64,000 bases of DNA from JAEULH01 sp963789785 (GTDB lineage Bacteria; Pseudomonadota; Alphaproteobacteria; Rhodospirillales; Defluviicoccaceae): assembly GCA_963789785.1 (NCBI GenBank), contig CAWBNC010000043.1, forward strand, positions 1 through 64,000. The letters are read 5' to 3'. The position numbers and the translations under genes were made by a program. Position 1 is the first letter of the stretch. Each line of letters opens with the position of its first letter. The notes beneath the pieces were generated by a model. That model was not told where the DNA came from. It did not search any database and saw nothing but the letters and a program-made list of their open reading frames with translations. Shown piece by piece: positions 48,910-56,542 of this stretch.

Positions 48910-51672
48910 TCAGAGTTCGAGTACGACCTCCATGACGTCGTCGTCCGGAACCCGGTGGCTGGTAAAGCCGATGTCATGAACCATGTCGAGCATCCGCTTG
49001 TTGTCGCGCATGACCAGCCCGTTGATGCGTCTGGTCCCGCGCGACCGGCAATAGTCGACCATCTTGTCCATGAGCTTGCGGCCAAGCCGCTGACCCTTCA
49101 GGTCGGAGCGGACAAGGACGGCATATTCCGCCTGGTCGTTGTTCAGATCGGCCACCGTCCGAACGACCCCGAGAGTCTCCGTGCCTTTGCCGTCTGGCCG
49201 CGGCGCGGTGGCGACGAAAGCCATCTCGCGGTCGTAATCGATCTGGGTGAGCCGGGCCATCTCTGAATGCGGCATCGTCCGCACCGTGCCGAAGAACCGC
49301 AGGCGGATATCCTCGGGCGTGACCTTCGACAGGAATTCGTAGTGCGCCGGCTCGTCTTCGGGCCGGATCGGGCGGAGGAGAACGTGCCGCCCGGACTCCA
49401 GGACGAACTCCTCTTCGAGTTGTTTGGGGTAAGGCCGGATCGCCAGTTCGCGCTGACCCGGGATGACCCGCGCGGCCGGCGCCACTCGCATCCACGCATC
49501 GGCCACGAGCACGCCGCCGGCGTCGACGAACAGCGGGTTGATCTCGAGGGCGACGAGCTCGGGAAGGTCGATCACCATCTGCGAGACCTGAACCAGGGTC
49601 AGGCACAGCGCGTTGATGTTCGCCGCCGGCAAATTGCCGCTGCCGTGCAGGGTCCGCGAAATGCGGGTCCGGGAGACGAGTTCGCGCGCCAGGCTGAGGT
49701 TGAGCGGCGGCAGGGCGACGGCCCGGTCCGCGATGACGTCGGACAGCTTGCCGCCCTGGCCGAACGTGATGACGGGCCCGAAGATCGGATCGTCGGTAAT
49801 GCCGATGAGGATTTCCTGGGCGTCGGGATCGAGGACCATGCGCTCGACGACGAAGCCGTCCACCCGCGCGTCCGGCTTCTTGCGCGAGACATTCCGCAGC
49901 ATGGTGTCGGCGGCCTGCGTCGCCGCCGTTGAACTGTCGACGTAGAGCTCAACCCCGCCGACTTCGGCCCTGTGCGCAATGTCGGGCGAGAGGATCTTGA
50001 CCACGACCGGATACCCGAGCGCGTCGGCCGCCTTGCCGGCTTCCGCGGGTGTTGCCGCATACTGGCGCTGGGTTGTCGGGATGCCGTAGGCGGCCAGAAC
50101 CTCCATCGCCTCCTGCCCCGTCAGGCTTGTCTGTCCGGCGGCAAGAGCGTCGGTGACGATCCGCTCGGCCGCATCGACGGCCGGTGAGAACTCCGCCGGC
50201 TTCGATGGTGGGGTCTGCATCAGCATGTCCTGGTTGCGCCGGTAGTGGACCAGGTGCATGAACGCATCGACCGCTTGCGTCGGTGTGTCATAGGTGGCGA
50301 TGCCGGCGGCAGCGAACAGGCGGCGCGCCGGACCCATGCGCTCGCCGCCCATCCAGCTCGTCAGCACATTGCCGCGCATTTCCTTGGCGACCTTGATGAT
50401 CTCGCGCGCCGCTTCCGTGCTCGAAGCCATGGCAGTCGGCGCGTGCAGGACCATCAGCGCATCGACCCCCGGGGCCGCGAGCAGCGCTCGCGCGGCGATC
50501 GCGTAATGCTCGGGCGGCGCATTGTCGGCAATGGTCACCGGATTGGCGTGCGGCCAGCCTTCCGGAACAACGCCGGCCAGAGCCGCCGCGTCGGCCTCGC
50601 CCAGTTCGGCAAGCCGTCCGCCATTCAGCAGGAGGGCGTCGATCGCCATGACCGCGACGCCGCAGCCGTTGGTCAGGATCGCGACCCGCTCGCCCCGCAT
50701 GGAGCGGGCGCGGGCCAGCGTTTCGACCGCGGCAAAGAGCTCGCCGAAGCTGTACACCCGGAGCATGCCGGCGCGCCGGATGGCGGCGTCGTAGACGTCG
50801 TCGGAGCCGATCGCGGCGCCGCTACGGATGGCGGCCAGCCGCTGGCCTTCGGGCGCGCGCCCGGACTTGATGACCAGGACCGGCTTGTTCCGACTCGCGC
50901 CGCGGCCGGCGGAAAGGAAGGCACGGCCGTTCCTCACGGACTCGACATAGAGCAGGATCGCCCGCGTCATCGGATCGTTGCCGAGGTAGTCGATGATATC
51001 GCCGAAGTCGATGTCGGCAGTGTCGCCCAGCGAGACGAAGTGGGAAAAGCCGATGTTGCGGTGCTGCGCCCAGTCGAGCACGGCCGTGCTGATGGTCGAA
51101 GACTGGGACACGAAGGCGACACCGCCGGGCTCCGCCGCGATGTGAGCGCAACTTGCGTTCAGGCCGATGCCCGGAACCATCAGCCCGAGGCAGTTCGGCC
51201 CGAGAAGGCGCAGGCCGAAAGGCTTGGCCTCGGCGCAAACGGCGGCATGAACACTGCATTCCCGGATCCTGGTGTCAGGAGCGAGACCATCGGTGACCAC
51301 GACCGCGGCGCGGGTGCCGCGGTCGCCGAGTGCTCGGATGATGCCGGGGACTGTTTGCGGCGCCGTGCAGATGACGGCCAGATCGGGAACGACGGGCAAA
51401 GCGGCAACATCGGCATAAGCGAGCACCCCGGCGATGGCCTGATCCTTCGCCGCCACCGGCATGATCGGCCCCTCGAAGCCGCCCTGCAGCAGGTTGTGCA
51501 TGACGAGGTGACCGGGCACGCCCTCCTCGTTGCTGGCGCCGATTACCGCGACCGAGCGCGGGTAGAACATTCTGTCGAGGTTGCGGATCGTCATCGCCGG
51601 CGTCGCTGCTTTTCGTTCAAGCTCCCGCTCCTGCGCCCGGCGACCGGCTTCCAGCTTTCGCTGCGCCTGCAT
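48910..51672 (-). CDS. Pat-type GNAT acetyltransferase with acyl-CoA synthetase domains (second)
   Basis: This intact paralogue of the 40802 gene has the CoA-binding start MTIRNLDRMFYPRSVAVIGA, ligase and ATP-grasp domains (YPVVVKILSPDIAHRAEVGG) and a C-terminal GNAT with VRSDLKGQRLGRKLMDKMV. It should acetylate lysines of metabolic enzymes. I start at 51672 (GGCGGG before ATG) with 26 extra charged residues; 51594 would give a start matching the paralogue. Keeping two such genes within 10 kb is unusual. Confidence 0.87.
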   Translation of the reverse strand: MQAQRKLEAGRRAQERELERKAATPAMTIRNLDRMFYPRSVAVIGASNEEGVPGHLVMHNLLQGGFEGPIMPVAAKDQAIAGVLAYADVAALPVVPDLAVICTAPQTVPGIIRALGDRGTRAAVVVTDGLAPDTRIRECSVHAAVCAEAKPFGLRLLGPNCLGLMVPGIGLNASCAHIAAEPGGVAFVSQSSTISTAVLDWAQHRNIGFSHFVSLGDTADIDFGDIIDYLGNDPMTRAILLYVESVRNGRAFLSAGRGASRNKPVLVIKSGRAPEGQRLAAIRSGAAIGSDDVYDAAIRRAGMLRVYSFGELFAAVETLARARSMRGERVAILTNGCGVAVMAIDALLLNGGRLAELGEADAAALAGVVPEGWPHANPVTIADNAPPEHYAIAARALLAAPGVDALMVLHAPTAMASSTEAAREIIKVAKEMRGNVLTSWMGGERMGPARRLFAAAGIATYDTPTQAVDAFMHLVHYRRNQDMLMQTPPSKPAEFSPAVDAAERIVTDALAAGQTSLTGQEAMEVLAAYGIPTTQRQYAATPAEAGKAADALGYPVVVKILSPDIAHRAEVGGVELYVDSSTAATQAADTMLRNVSRKKPDARVDGFVVERMVLDPDAQEILIGITDDPIFGPVITFGQGGKLSDVIADRAVALPPLNLSLARELVSRTRISRTLHGSGNLPAANINALCLTLVQVSQMVIDLPELVALEINPLFVDAGGVLVADAWMRVAPAARVIPGQRELAIRPYPKQLEEEFVLESGRHVLLRPIRPEDEPAHYEFLSKVTPEDIRLRFFGTVRTMPHSEMARLTQIDYDREMAFVATAPRPDGKGTETLGVVRTVADLNNDQAEYAVLVRSDLKGQRLGRKLMDKMVDYCRSRGTRRINGLVMRDNKRMLDMVHDIGFTSHRVPDDDVMEVVLEL

Positions 51673-51781
51673 CGCCCGCCTTGCATGAAGGCCTGAAGCG
51701 CACTGCGCCGTCAATGATATCGGGAGCCCGTCACCGCGCAACACCGAATTGTGCAGTGCAGCATGGGCAAATCGGCGGGAC

Positions 51782-53572
51782 TCAGGATCCGGCGGCGGGA
51801 CGGGCTCGGCTACAGGCCTCGAGTTGCAACGCCGCACCCCGGTCGGCCGGGTTGAGCGTCAGGCAGGCGCGAAAGCAGGTCTCGGCATCTTCAAGCCGAC
51901 CTTGACGGCGCAAGCCGACTCCGCGCGAGAACCGAGCGAGCGAGTCGTCCAGGTTTGTAAATGCTTCCGCAACGTGGTCGGGAATGATCTCGTAGACCTC
52001 GACCGGATCGCTCCTGCCGGGCATGGCGATGGCGTCCACCGGGCGGATCGGGTAGCGGCCCTTGAGCCGCCGGGCCGTGTGGCCGCTCACAAGGATGTCG
52101 GCGCCGTAGCGCTTGCAGGCTTTCTCCAGCCTGGCGGCCAGGTTCACGCCGGCGCCGATGACCGTGTAATCCATGCGCCTGGGCGAGCCGATATTGCCGG
52201 CGACAACGATGTCCGTGTTGATCCCGATGCCCATCCGGACGGCGGCACGTCCGCCCGCCCGGCGAGCCTCGTTCCAATGCCCCAGCGCCGCGGTCATTGC
52301 CAGGGCGGCGCGCACGGCACGATCCTCGTCGTCCTCGCCGGCGAACGGGATGCCGAAAGCGGCCAGCACCGCATCGCCGATGTATTTGTCGAGCATGCCG
52401 CCCTCGGCGCGCAGGCAGGATTCGACAAGGGTGAAAAACTCGTTCAGCAGCGCAACGGTGCCCTGGGCGCCGAGATGCTCGGCCAGCTCCGTGGAGTTGC
52501 GCAGGTCGCAAAACAGCATCGTCGCGCGGACGCTGCGGCCGCCGAGCACGTCGCCGTCGTGCTCCAGAAGCTGCCCGGCGAGGCGCGGATCCATGTAGCG
52601 CGACATCATTGCCTTGATGCGTTTCTCGGTCGTGATGTCTTCCAGCACGATCATCGTCCCGATCGCAGTTGTATGACAGTCGACGAGAGGGAGGACGGTG
52701 ACGTTGACGGCGAGGCTGCGCCCGGACAGGCATAGCTCGGCGTCTATGGAAACGTCGGCGAGCCCGGTGGTCGCGACGCGCCGGGCCCGCTCGATGACCC
52801 AAGCGTTGCCGCCGGGCAGGATCCGCTCCGCCGCCGCGCCGATGACGTCACCGCGCCGCCGGCCGATCAGCCGCAGCGCCGCGGCGTTGCAGGTGGCGAT
52901 GCGGAATTGGCCGTCGAGGGTGAGCACGCCGTTCGACATCGACTGCAACACGCTGTCGCTGTAGCACTTGATGTTCTGCAGATCTCTGAACAGCCTTGCG
53001 TTTTCCAGCGCGGCGGCGACGGCCGCGCAAAGGGCCGACAGGAGATGTTCATCGTCCCGGACGAACGGTCCGTAGGCTTTGTTAGCAACTTCGAGAACGC
53101 CGAGCCGGCCAGAGCTGGTCATGATCGGCGCGGCAAGCATGGACCGGGTGAAGGTTCCGTTTTGTCGGTCGCCTTCAGGGTCGAAGCGCAGATCGGCGTA
53201 TGCCTGCGGGACATTGATGATCGAACGGGCGGCGAGCGCCGCCCAGGCGAGGCCGCGGCCCGGCGGCAGGCGCAATGTGCGCGCATCGTCCGCAGCCGCG
53301 TCGGAAACGACGCACAGGCTCGAACCGGCGCTATCGAGCAGGAACAGCGTCGCCCACTCGGCGTCAAGCAGTCGCGCCGCTTCCGTAGCGACCGTCCTTG
53401 ACAGGGCAATGGGGTCGATCTGGGCCATGATCGCGGCAACGGCGCCCAGGGCCTGAGCCGTCCGGTCGGCACCATCCCCACCGCCATCATCGTCGCCATC
53501 CTCGTCGCCGTCCGTCGTCGGCCGGAGGATGAACGCGTCCTCAGTTCTCGCCGGGCGCACGTTCGGTTCCAA
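51782..53572 (-). CDS. Class III adenylate cyclase with GAF and PAS domains
   Basis: This 596-residue protein has an acidic N-terminal tail, a GAF domain (about 45-195), a PAS-like domain (about 205-310) and a class III cyclase domain (about 340-510). The metal Asp are in LFCDLRNST and KYIGDAVLAAFG, and the Lys and Asp in MLDKYIGD and MDYTVIGAG fit ATP as substrate. A C-terminal tail after residue 530 may be a TPR-like pair of helices. It is soluble, so GAF/PAS signals probably set cAMP synthesis. It overlaps a small upstream gene by 32 bases. Confidence 0.88.
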   Translation of the reverse strand: MEPNVRPARTEDAFILRPTTDGDEDGDDDGGGDGADRTAQALGAVAAIMAQIDPIALSRTVATEAARLLDAEWATLFLLDSAGSSLCVVSDAAADDARTLRLPPGRGLAWAALAARSIINVPQAYADLRFDPEGDRQNGTFTRSMLAAPIMTSSGRLGVLEVANKAYGPFVRDDEHLLSALCAAVAAALENARLFRDLQNIKCYSDSVLQSMSNGVLTLDGQFRIATCNAAALRLIGRRRGDVIGAAAERILPGGNAWVIERARRVATTGLADVSIDAELCLSGRSLAVNVTVLPLVDCHTTAIGTMIVLEDITTEKRIKAMMSRYMDPRLAGQLLEHDGDVLGGRSVRATMLFCDLRNSTELAEHLGAQGTVALLNEFFTLVESCLRAEGGMLDKYIGDAVLAAFGIPFAGEDDEDRAVRAALAMTAALGHWNEARRAGGRAAVRMGIGINTDIVVAGNIGSPRRMDYTVIGAGVNLAARLEKACKRYGADILVSGHTARRLKGRYPIRPVDAIAMPGRSDPVEVYEIIPDHVAEAFTNLDDSLARFSRGVGLRRQGRLEDAETCFRACLTLNPADRGAALQLEACSRARPAAGS

Positions 53573-53783
53573 ATCGCGCGGCCTGACGATGCAGGCGACG
53601 GTTCAGCGTAATGATGGTGGCTTCAAGCTCGCGGCGCCGACTGTCATGGCGTCGATCCCGGTCCGCGAGCTGGAGCCGGCAACGGGCGTCGGCGCTATCG
53701 AGCCGGGCGCGCAGCGTCGCGATCGTCGCGCGCAGCTCGTGGATTACGGCATCGGCGTCGTCCGGTGGGGCGTGCATCGCCAA
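53541..53783 (-). CDS. Small coiled-coil protein
   Basis: This 80-residue protein, rich in Arg, Ala, Leu and Asp, reads ADAVIHELRATIATLRARLD and later RELEATIITLNRRLHRQ, a likely coiled coil. It ends 32 bases inside the cyclase coding region, so it is probably co-transcribed and coupled to it. I do not recognise a family. The frame overlap makes it less certain than its neighbours. Confidence 0.5.
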   Translation of the reverse strand: MAMHAPPDDADAVIHELRATIATLRARLDSADARCRLQLADRDRRHDSRRRELEATIITLNRRLHRQAARFGTERAPGEN

Positions 53784-53956
53784 ACTATGCGCATGGAATA
53801 GTTTCGCTGTGGTTGCCGTCGGCGCTTGCCACGCACCGCGGCGCGGTGGACTGGACTTCCCGCGCGGCTTGCGCCGGGCCGGCCGATAATCTAAGCCAGA
53901 GGTAACACCGCCCGTGTCGCTTGCGGTTTCATGACGGGAAAAGGATCCATCGGAAC

Positions 53957-54166
53957 ATGTCCCGCGATCCCGAAGGATCTCCCTGCATCGGGATTTGCGA
54001 GCTCGACAACGTCACCGGCCTGTGTCGCGGCTGTCTGCGCAGCGGCGAAGAGATCGCCGCTTGGCCCGCCGCGTCTCCGGAGCTTCGCTGCCGGATCCTC
54101 CGGTGTATCGAAGAACGCCGGGAAGCAGCGCAGGCCGATAAGCCGGTCGAAACGGCCGCCCGGTAA
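53957..54166 (+). CDS. DUF1289 family protein
   Basis: This 69-residue protein has the family signature SPCIGICELDNVTGLCRGC followed by RSGEEIAAWPA, with four Cys that could form a small metal site. DUF1289 proteins are common and uncharacterised in proteobacteria. The ATG at 53957 precedes the motif directly. It stands alone. Confidence 0.85.
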   Translation: MSRDPEGSPCIGICELDNVTGLCRGCLRSGEEIAAWPAASPELRCRILRCIEERREAAQADKPVETAAR

Positions 54167-54213
54167 GCTCGCCCAGACACGGCGCCGCGGCGCCGGCGGG
54201 CAGACAACCGTTC

Positions 54214-54726
54214 CTATTTATGCGATGAAGCTTTGCCGCGCGCGCGGGTTCCGCTTTTACGCGCGGCCGGCTTCGTTGCCGGTTCCTCGCCGGCCGGTTT
54301 GGTGGCACTCTTGGCGGCCTTGGCTGACGCGGCCGGCTTCGCGGCAGCTGGCTTGGCAGCGGGGGGCTTCTTGGCCGTCTCAGGCTTGGCCTTTGCCGCC
54401 GGTTTGTCCGCCTGAGGCGCTGCCGGAGCGGCTGGCTTCGCCGCCGATGCAGTTTCCGTTCCCGTCCCGGTTCCGGCTTCGGCAGAGGCCCCGGCCGCCG
54501 GCTCAGGCTGTCCGGACTGAGCCGAACCGCCGCCTTCGCCATGCGGCTGTTCGGGCATCATCCGCTCGGTCGCCGCTTGCATCGTCGTGATGACATCGCG
54601 CTCGGCCTGCAACCAGTATTCCATGGCCATGCCATGCTGTCGTCCGGCCGAGTCCCACATCATGTAAGCAACTTCGCGGACGCGATCCTGAATGTCTTTC
54701 ACCAAAGCCATAATATCCGTATTCAT
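54214..54726 (-). CDS. DUF2934 protein with histone H1-like Lys/Ala/Pro tail
   Basis: This 170-residue protein has a DUF2934 core, VREVAYMMWDSAGRQHGMAM then EYWLQAERDV (residues 14-43). A long tail of AAKP/AAKPA-type repeats follows, ending in RKSGTRARGKASSHK, which is very basic and resembles histone H1 tails. It may bind DNA or another polyanion; no function is established. The ATG at 54726 starts MNTDIMALVKD; earlier starts exist. Confidence 0.75.
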   Translation of the reverse strand: MNTDIMALVKDIQDRVREVAYMMWDSAGRQHGMAMEYWLQAERDVITTMQAATERMMPEQPHGEGGGSAQSGQPEPAAGASAEAGTGTGTETASAAKPAAPAAPQADKPAAKAKPETAKKPPAAKPAAAKPAASAKAAKSATKPAGEEPATKPAARKSGTRARGKASSHK

Positions 54727-54941
54727 CAGTTCAACCCCGCGCATGCTACCAACTTGCCAGTAATTTAGCGAGACCGTGACTTGATCGCACCGAAAAAAAA
54801 CGCGCCGCGGCAAGAGTTCTATAACTTATGAGCATAGGATCCGGGGTGGATGAGGGGGTAACATCTCGCCCTGGGGCGGTAGGGCTTCGCTCCAACCCGA
54901 TTCGATGTCATTCGACCTCGTTCGATCGCAAGCGGCCGCGT

Positions 54942-55484
54942 ATGACGGGAGACGGTCAAGTTTCCAAAGGAGCCAAATCCCGCGTGTCCTGGCATACAGA
55001 GCAGTCGGCGGCGCTGCCGTATCGCTTGTCTCGCGACGGGCCGCAGATTCTGCTTGTGACGTCGCGCACGACCCGCCGCTGGGTGGTGCCCAAAGGCAGC
55101 GTCAAGAGCGGGATGAAACCCAGCGCCTCGGCCGCGCTGGAAGCTTACGAGGAGGCCGGGGTCGGCGGCCAAATCATGCGAGCGCCCGTCGGCATCTATG
55201 GCTACGCCAAGAAGAACGGCAAGCGAGGCCAGCTTTGCCTGGTTCAGGTCTTCCCCCTGCGGGTCCAGCGTGTTCTCCGCGACTGGCCGGAACGTCACCA
55301 GCGTCGGCGCGAATGGACCACGTTCGCCATCGCCCGCGAGCGCGTCCATGAAACGGCGCTGAAGCGCATACTGCTCGGGTTCGAGGCGCGGCTGCTCGAC
55401 TGCGCTCCCAGCGGTCGCGGTAGGGACGGTTGTGGCAGGGGTGGCGCGCAGCGGCAGATGTCGCCTGGCGGCAGGCCGCGGTAG
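54942..55484 (+). CDS. NUDIX hydrolase (diphosphoinositol-polyphosphate phosphohydrolase type)
   Basis: This 180-residue protein has RRWVVPKGSVKSGMKPSAS and the Nudix core ALEAYEEAGVGG, in which the two Glu of EEAG are kept but the first Glu of the box is Met. The PKG... AA...EA.EEAGV layout is that of DIPP-like Nudix enzymes. Substrates may be diphosphates or capped nucleotides. The tail after residue 145 is Arg/Gly-rich and unusual. A start at 54828 is possible. Confidence 0.78.
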   Translation: MTGDGQVSKGAKSRVSWHTEQSAALPYRLSRDGPQILLVTSRTTRRWVVPKGSVKSGMKPSASAALEAYEEAGVGGQIMRAPVGIYGYAKKNGKRGQLCLVQVFPLRVQRVLRDWPERHQRRREWTTFAIARERVHETALKRILLGFEARLLDCAPSGRGRDGCGRGGAQRQMSPGGRPR

Positions 55485-55538
55485 CGCTGCTTCGGCCGCT
55501 TCCCATATCCTGGGGCGAATACTCTCGACAAGAAAGGG

Positions 55539-55787
55539 ATGTGCGCGCACGTGACCATCTGGAAGCAGCCCGACGGCCGATCCGTATCCTGCGATGAGAA
55601 GATCAAGGTTCTCAACCAGAACCTCGACGAGATACGCCAGGCCTGCCAGGACGCCTTCGAAGACGCGCTGCTGATGGGCTGCGACGAGGAGCAGATCCGC
55701 AAGGTCTTCGCCGCCGTTGTCGAGACCCTTCGCAACCCGTACGCCAAGTCATACGCCGGTCGCGCGGGTGAGCACTTTCAGGGATAG
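55539..55787 (+). CDS. Small conserved hypothetical protein
   Basis: This 82-residue protein reads VTIWKQPDGRSVSCDEKIKV, then NLDEIRQACQDAFEDALLMG, mostly helical and acidic. It has the look of conserved small proteins in Rhodospirillales. Function unknown. Its last 10 bases overlap the convergent gene's end. Confidence 0.6.
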   Translation: MCAHVTIWKQPDGRSVSCDEKIKVLNQNLDEIRQACQDAFEDALLMGCDEEQIRKVFAAVVETLRNPYAKSYAGRAGEHFQG

Positions 55788-56512
55788 CTGCAGGTCTGCA
55801 GCGCGCTCTGGACAAAGCCGCGAGTTGGCCCGGCGACGACGCTCACGCGGTGCTCGACGCCGCCGGCAACCAGCGACGACTGGAGCGGCAACACGCCCGT
55901 CTCTTCGTGTTCCTCGCCGCTCAGCGCGACGATGCGCACCGTCACCGGGCGCGCGGGATCGAACCATGCTTCGGCGTTGCCGTTCGCATCGGTTGCGGAG
56001 GCGCCGTCGGCGGTGACGACCACGGCGCCGTTATGAAAACTGACGGCGTTGTTGGGCCCGACGCGTTGAAGGGGCGTCGTGACAATGAAGCGCTTCGCCG
56101 CCATGGGGCTTTCGCAGTCGCGCTGTTCATTGGCGGCGGCGATGATGAACGCCAGCCGGTCGCGGCTGATCCCGCCGCTCAGCTTCTCCATCATGGCGTC
56201 GTAAAGCATCCTGGTTTCGCCATTCGGCACGTCGCGCTCATAGGCGTGCTGCCACTGGTCGGCGCGCTGGCGGGCCTCGTCCAGCCTCCGTTCGTGCGAC
56301 GCATCGCGCTGGTCGAGTTCGGCGTTACTTGACGCCAGCGTGGCGATCTCGCTCTGCAACCGATCGATCTCGATCGCGGCAAGGCGGCTTGCGATCTGGT
56401 AGGCGTAGAAGCCGACGAGGCTGAGAGCGGATACCGCAAACAGCCACTTGAGCGCGATACGCTTCACGCCACGGCGGCGGCGCCTGGCCCCTCCCCGGGT
56501 GCTCAACGTCAT
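55778..56512 (-). CDS. Membrane-anchored coiled-coil protein of unknown function
   Basis: This 244-residue protein has a basic N-terminus, one transmembrane helix (about 22-42, LKWLFAVSALSLVGFYAYQI), a coiled coil (about 45-90) and a C-terminal domain with FIVTTPLQRVGPNNAVSFHN. It is probably inner-membrane anchored with the main part in the periplasm. I recognise no family. It starts 30 bases downstream of the c-di-GMP gene end on the same strand. Confidence 0.65.
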   Translation of the reverse strand: MTLSTRGGARRRRRGVKRIALKWLFAVSALSLVGFYAYQIASRLAAIEIDRLQSEIATLASSNAELDQRDASHERRLDEARQRADQWQHAYERDVPNGETRMLYDAMMEKLSGGISRDRLAFIIAAANEQRDCESPMAAKRFIVTTPLQRVGPNNAVSFHNGAVVVTADGASATDANGNAEAWFDPARPVTVRIVALSGEEHEETGVLPLQSSLVAGGVEHRVSVVAGPTRGFVQSALQTCSYP

Positions 56513-56542
56513 GAACGCGCGATCACCGCCAGCCGCGCCACT

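Noticed and set aside
54290..54480. CRISPR array or tandem DNA repeat
   Set aside because: The repetition comes from an Ala/Lys/Pro-rich protein tail; spacing and units are irregular.
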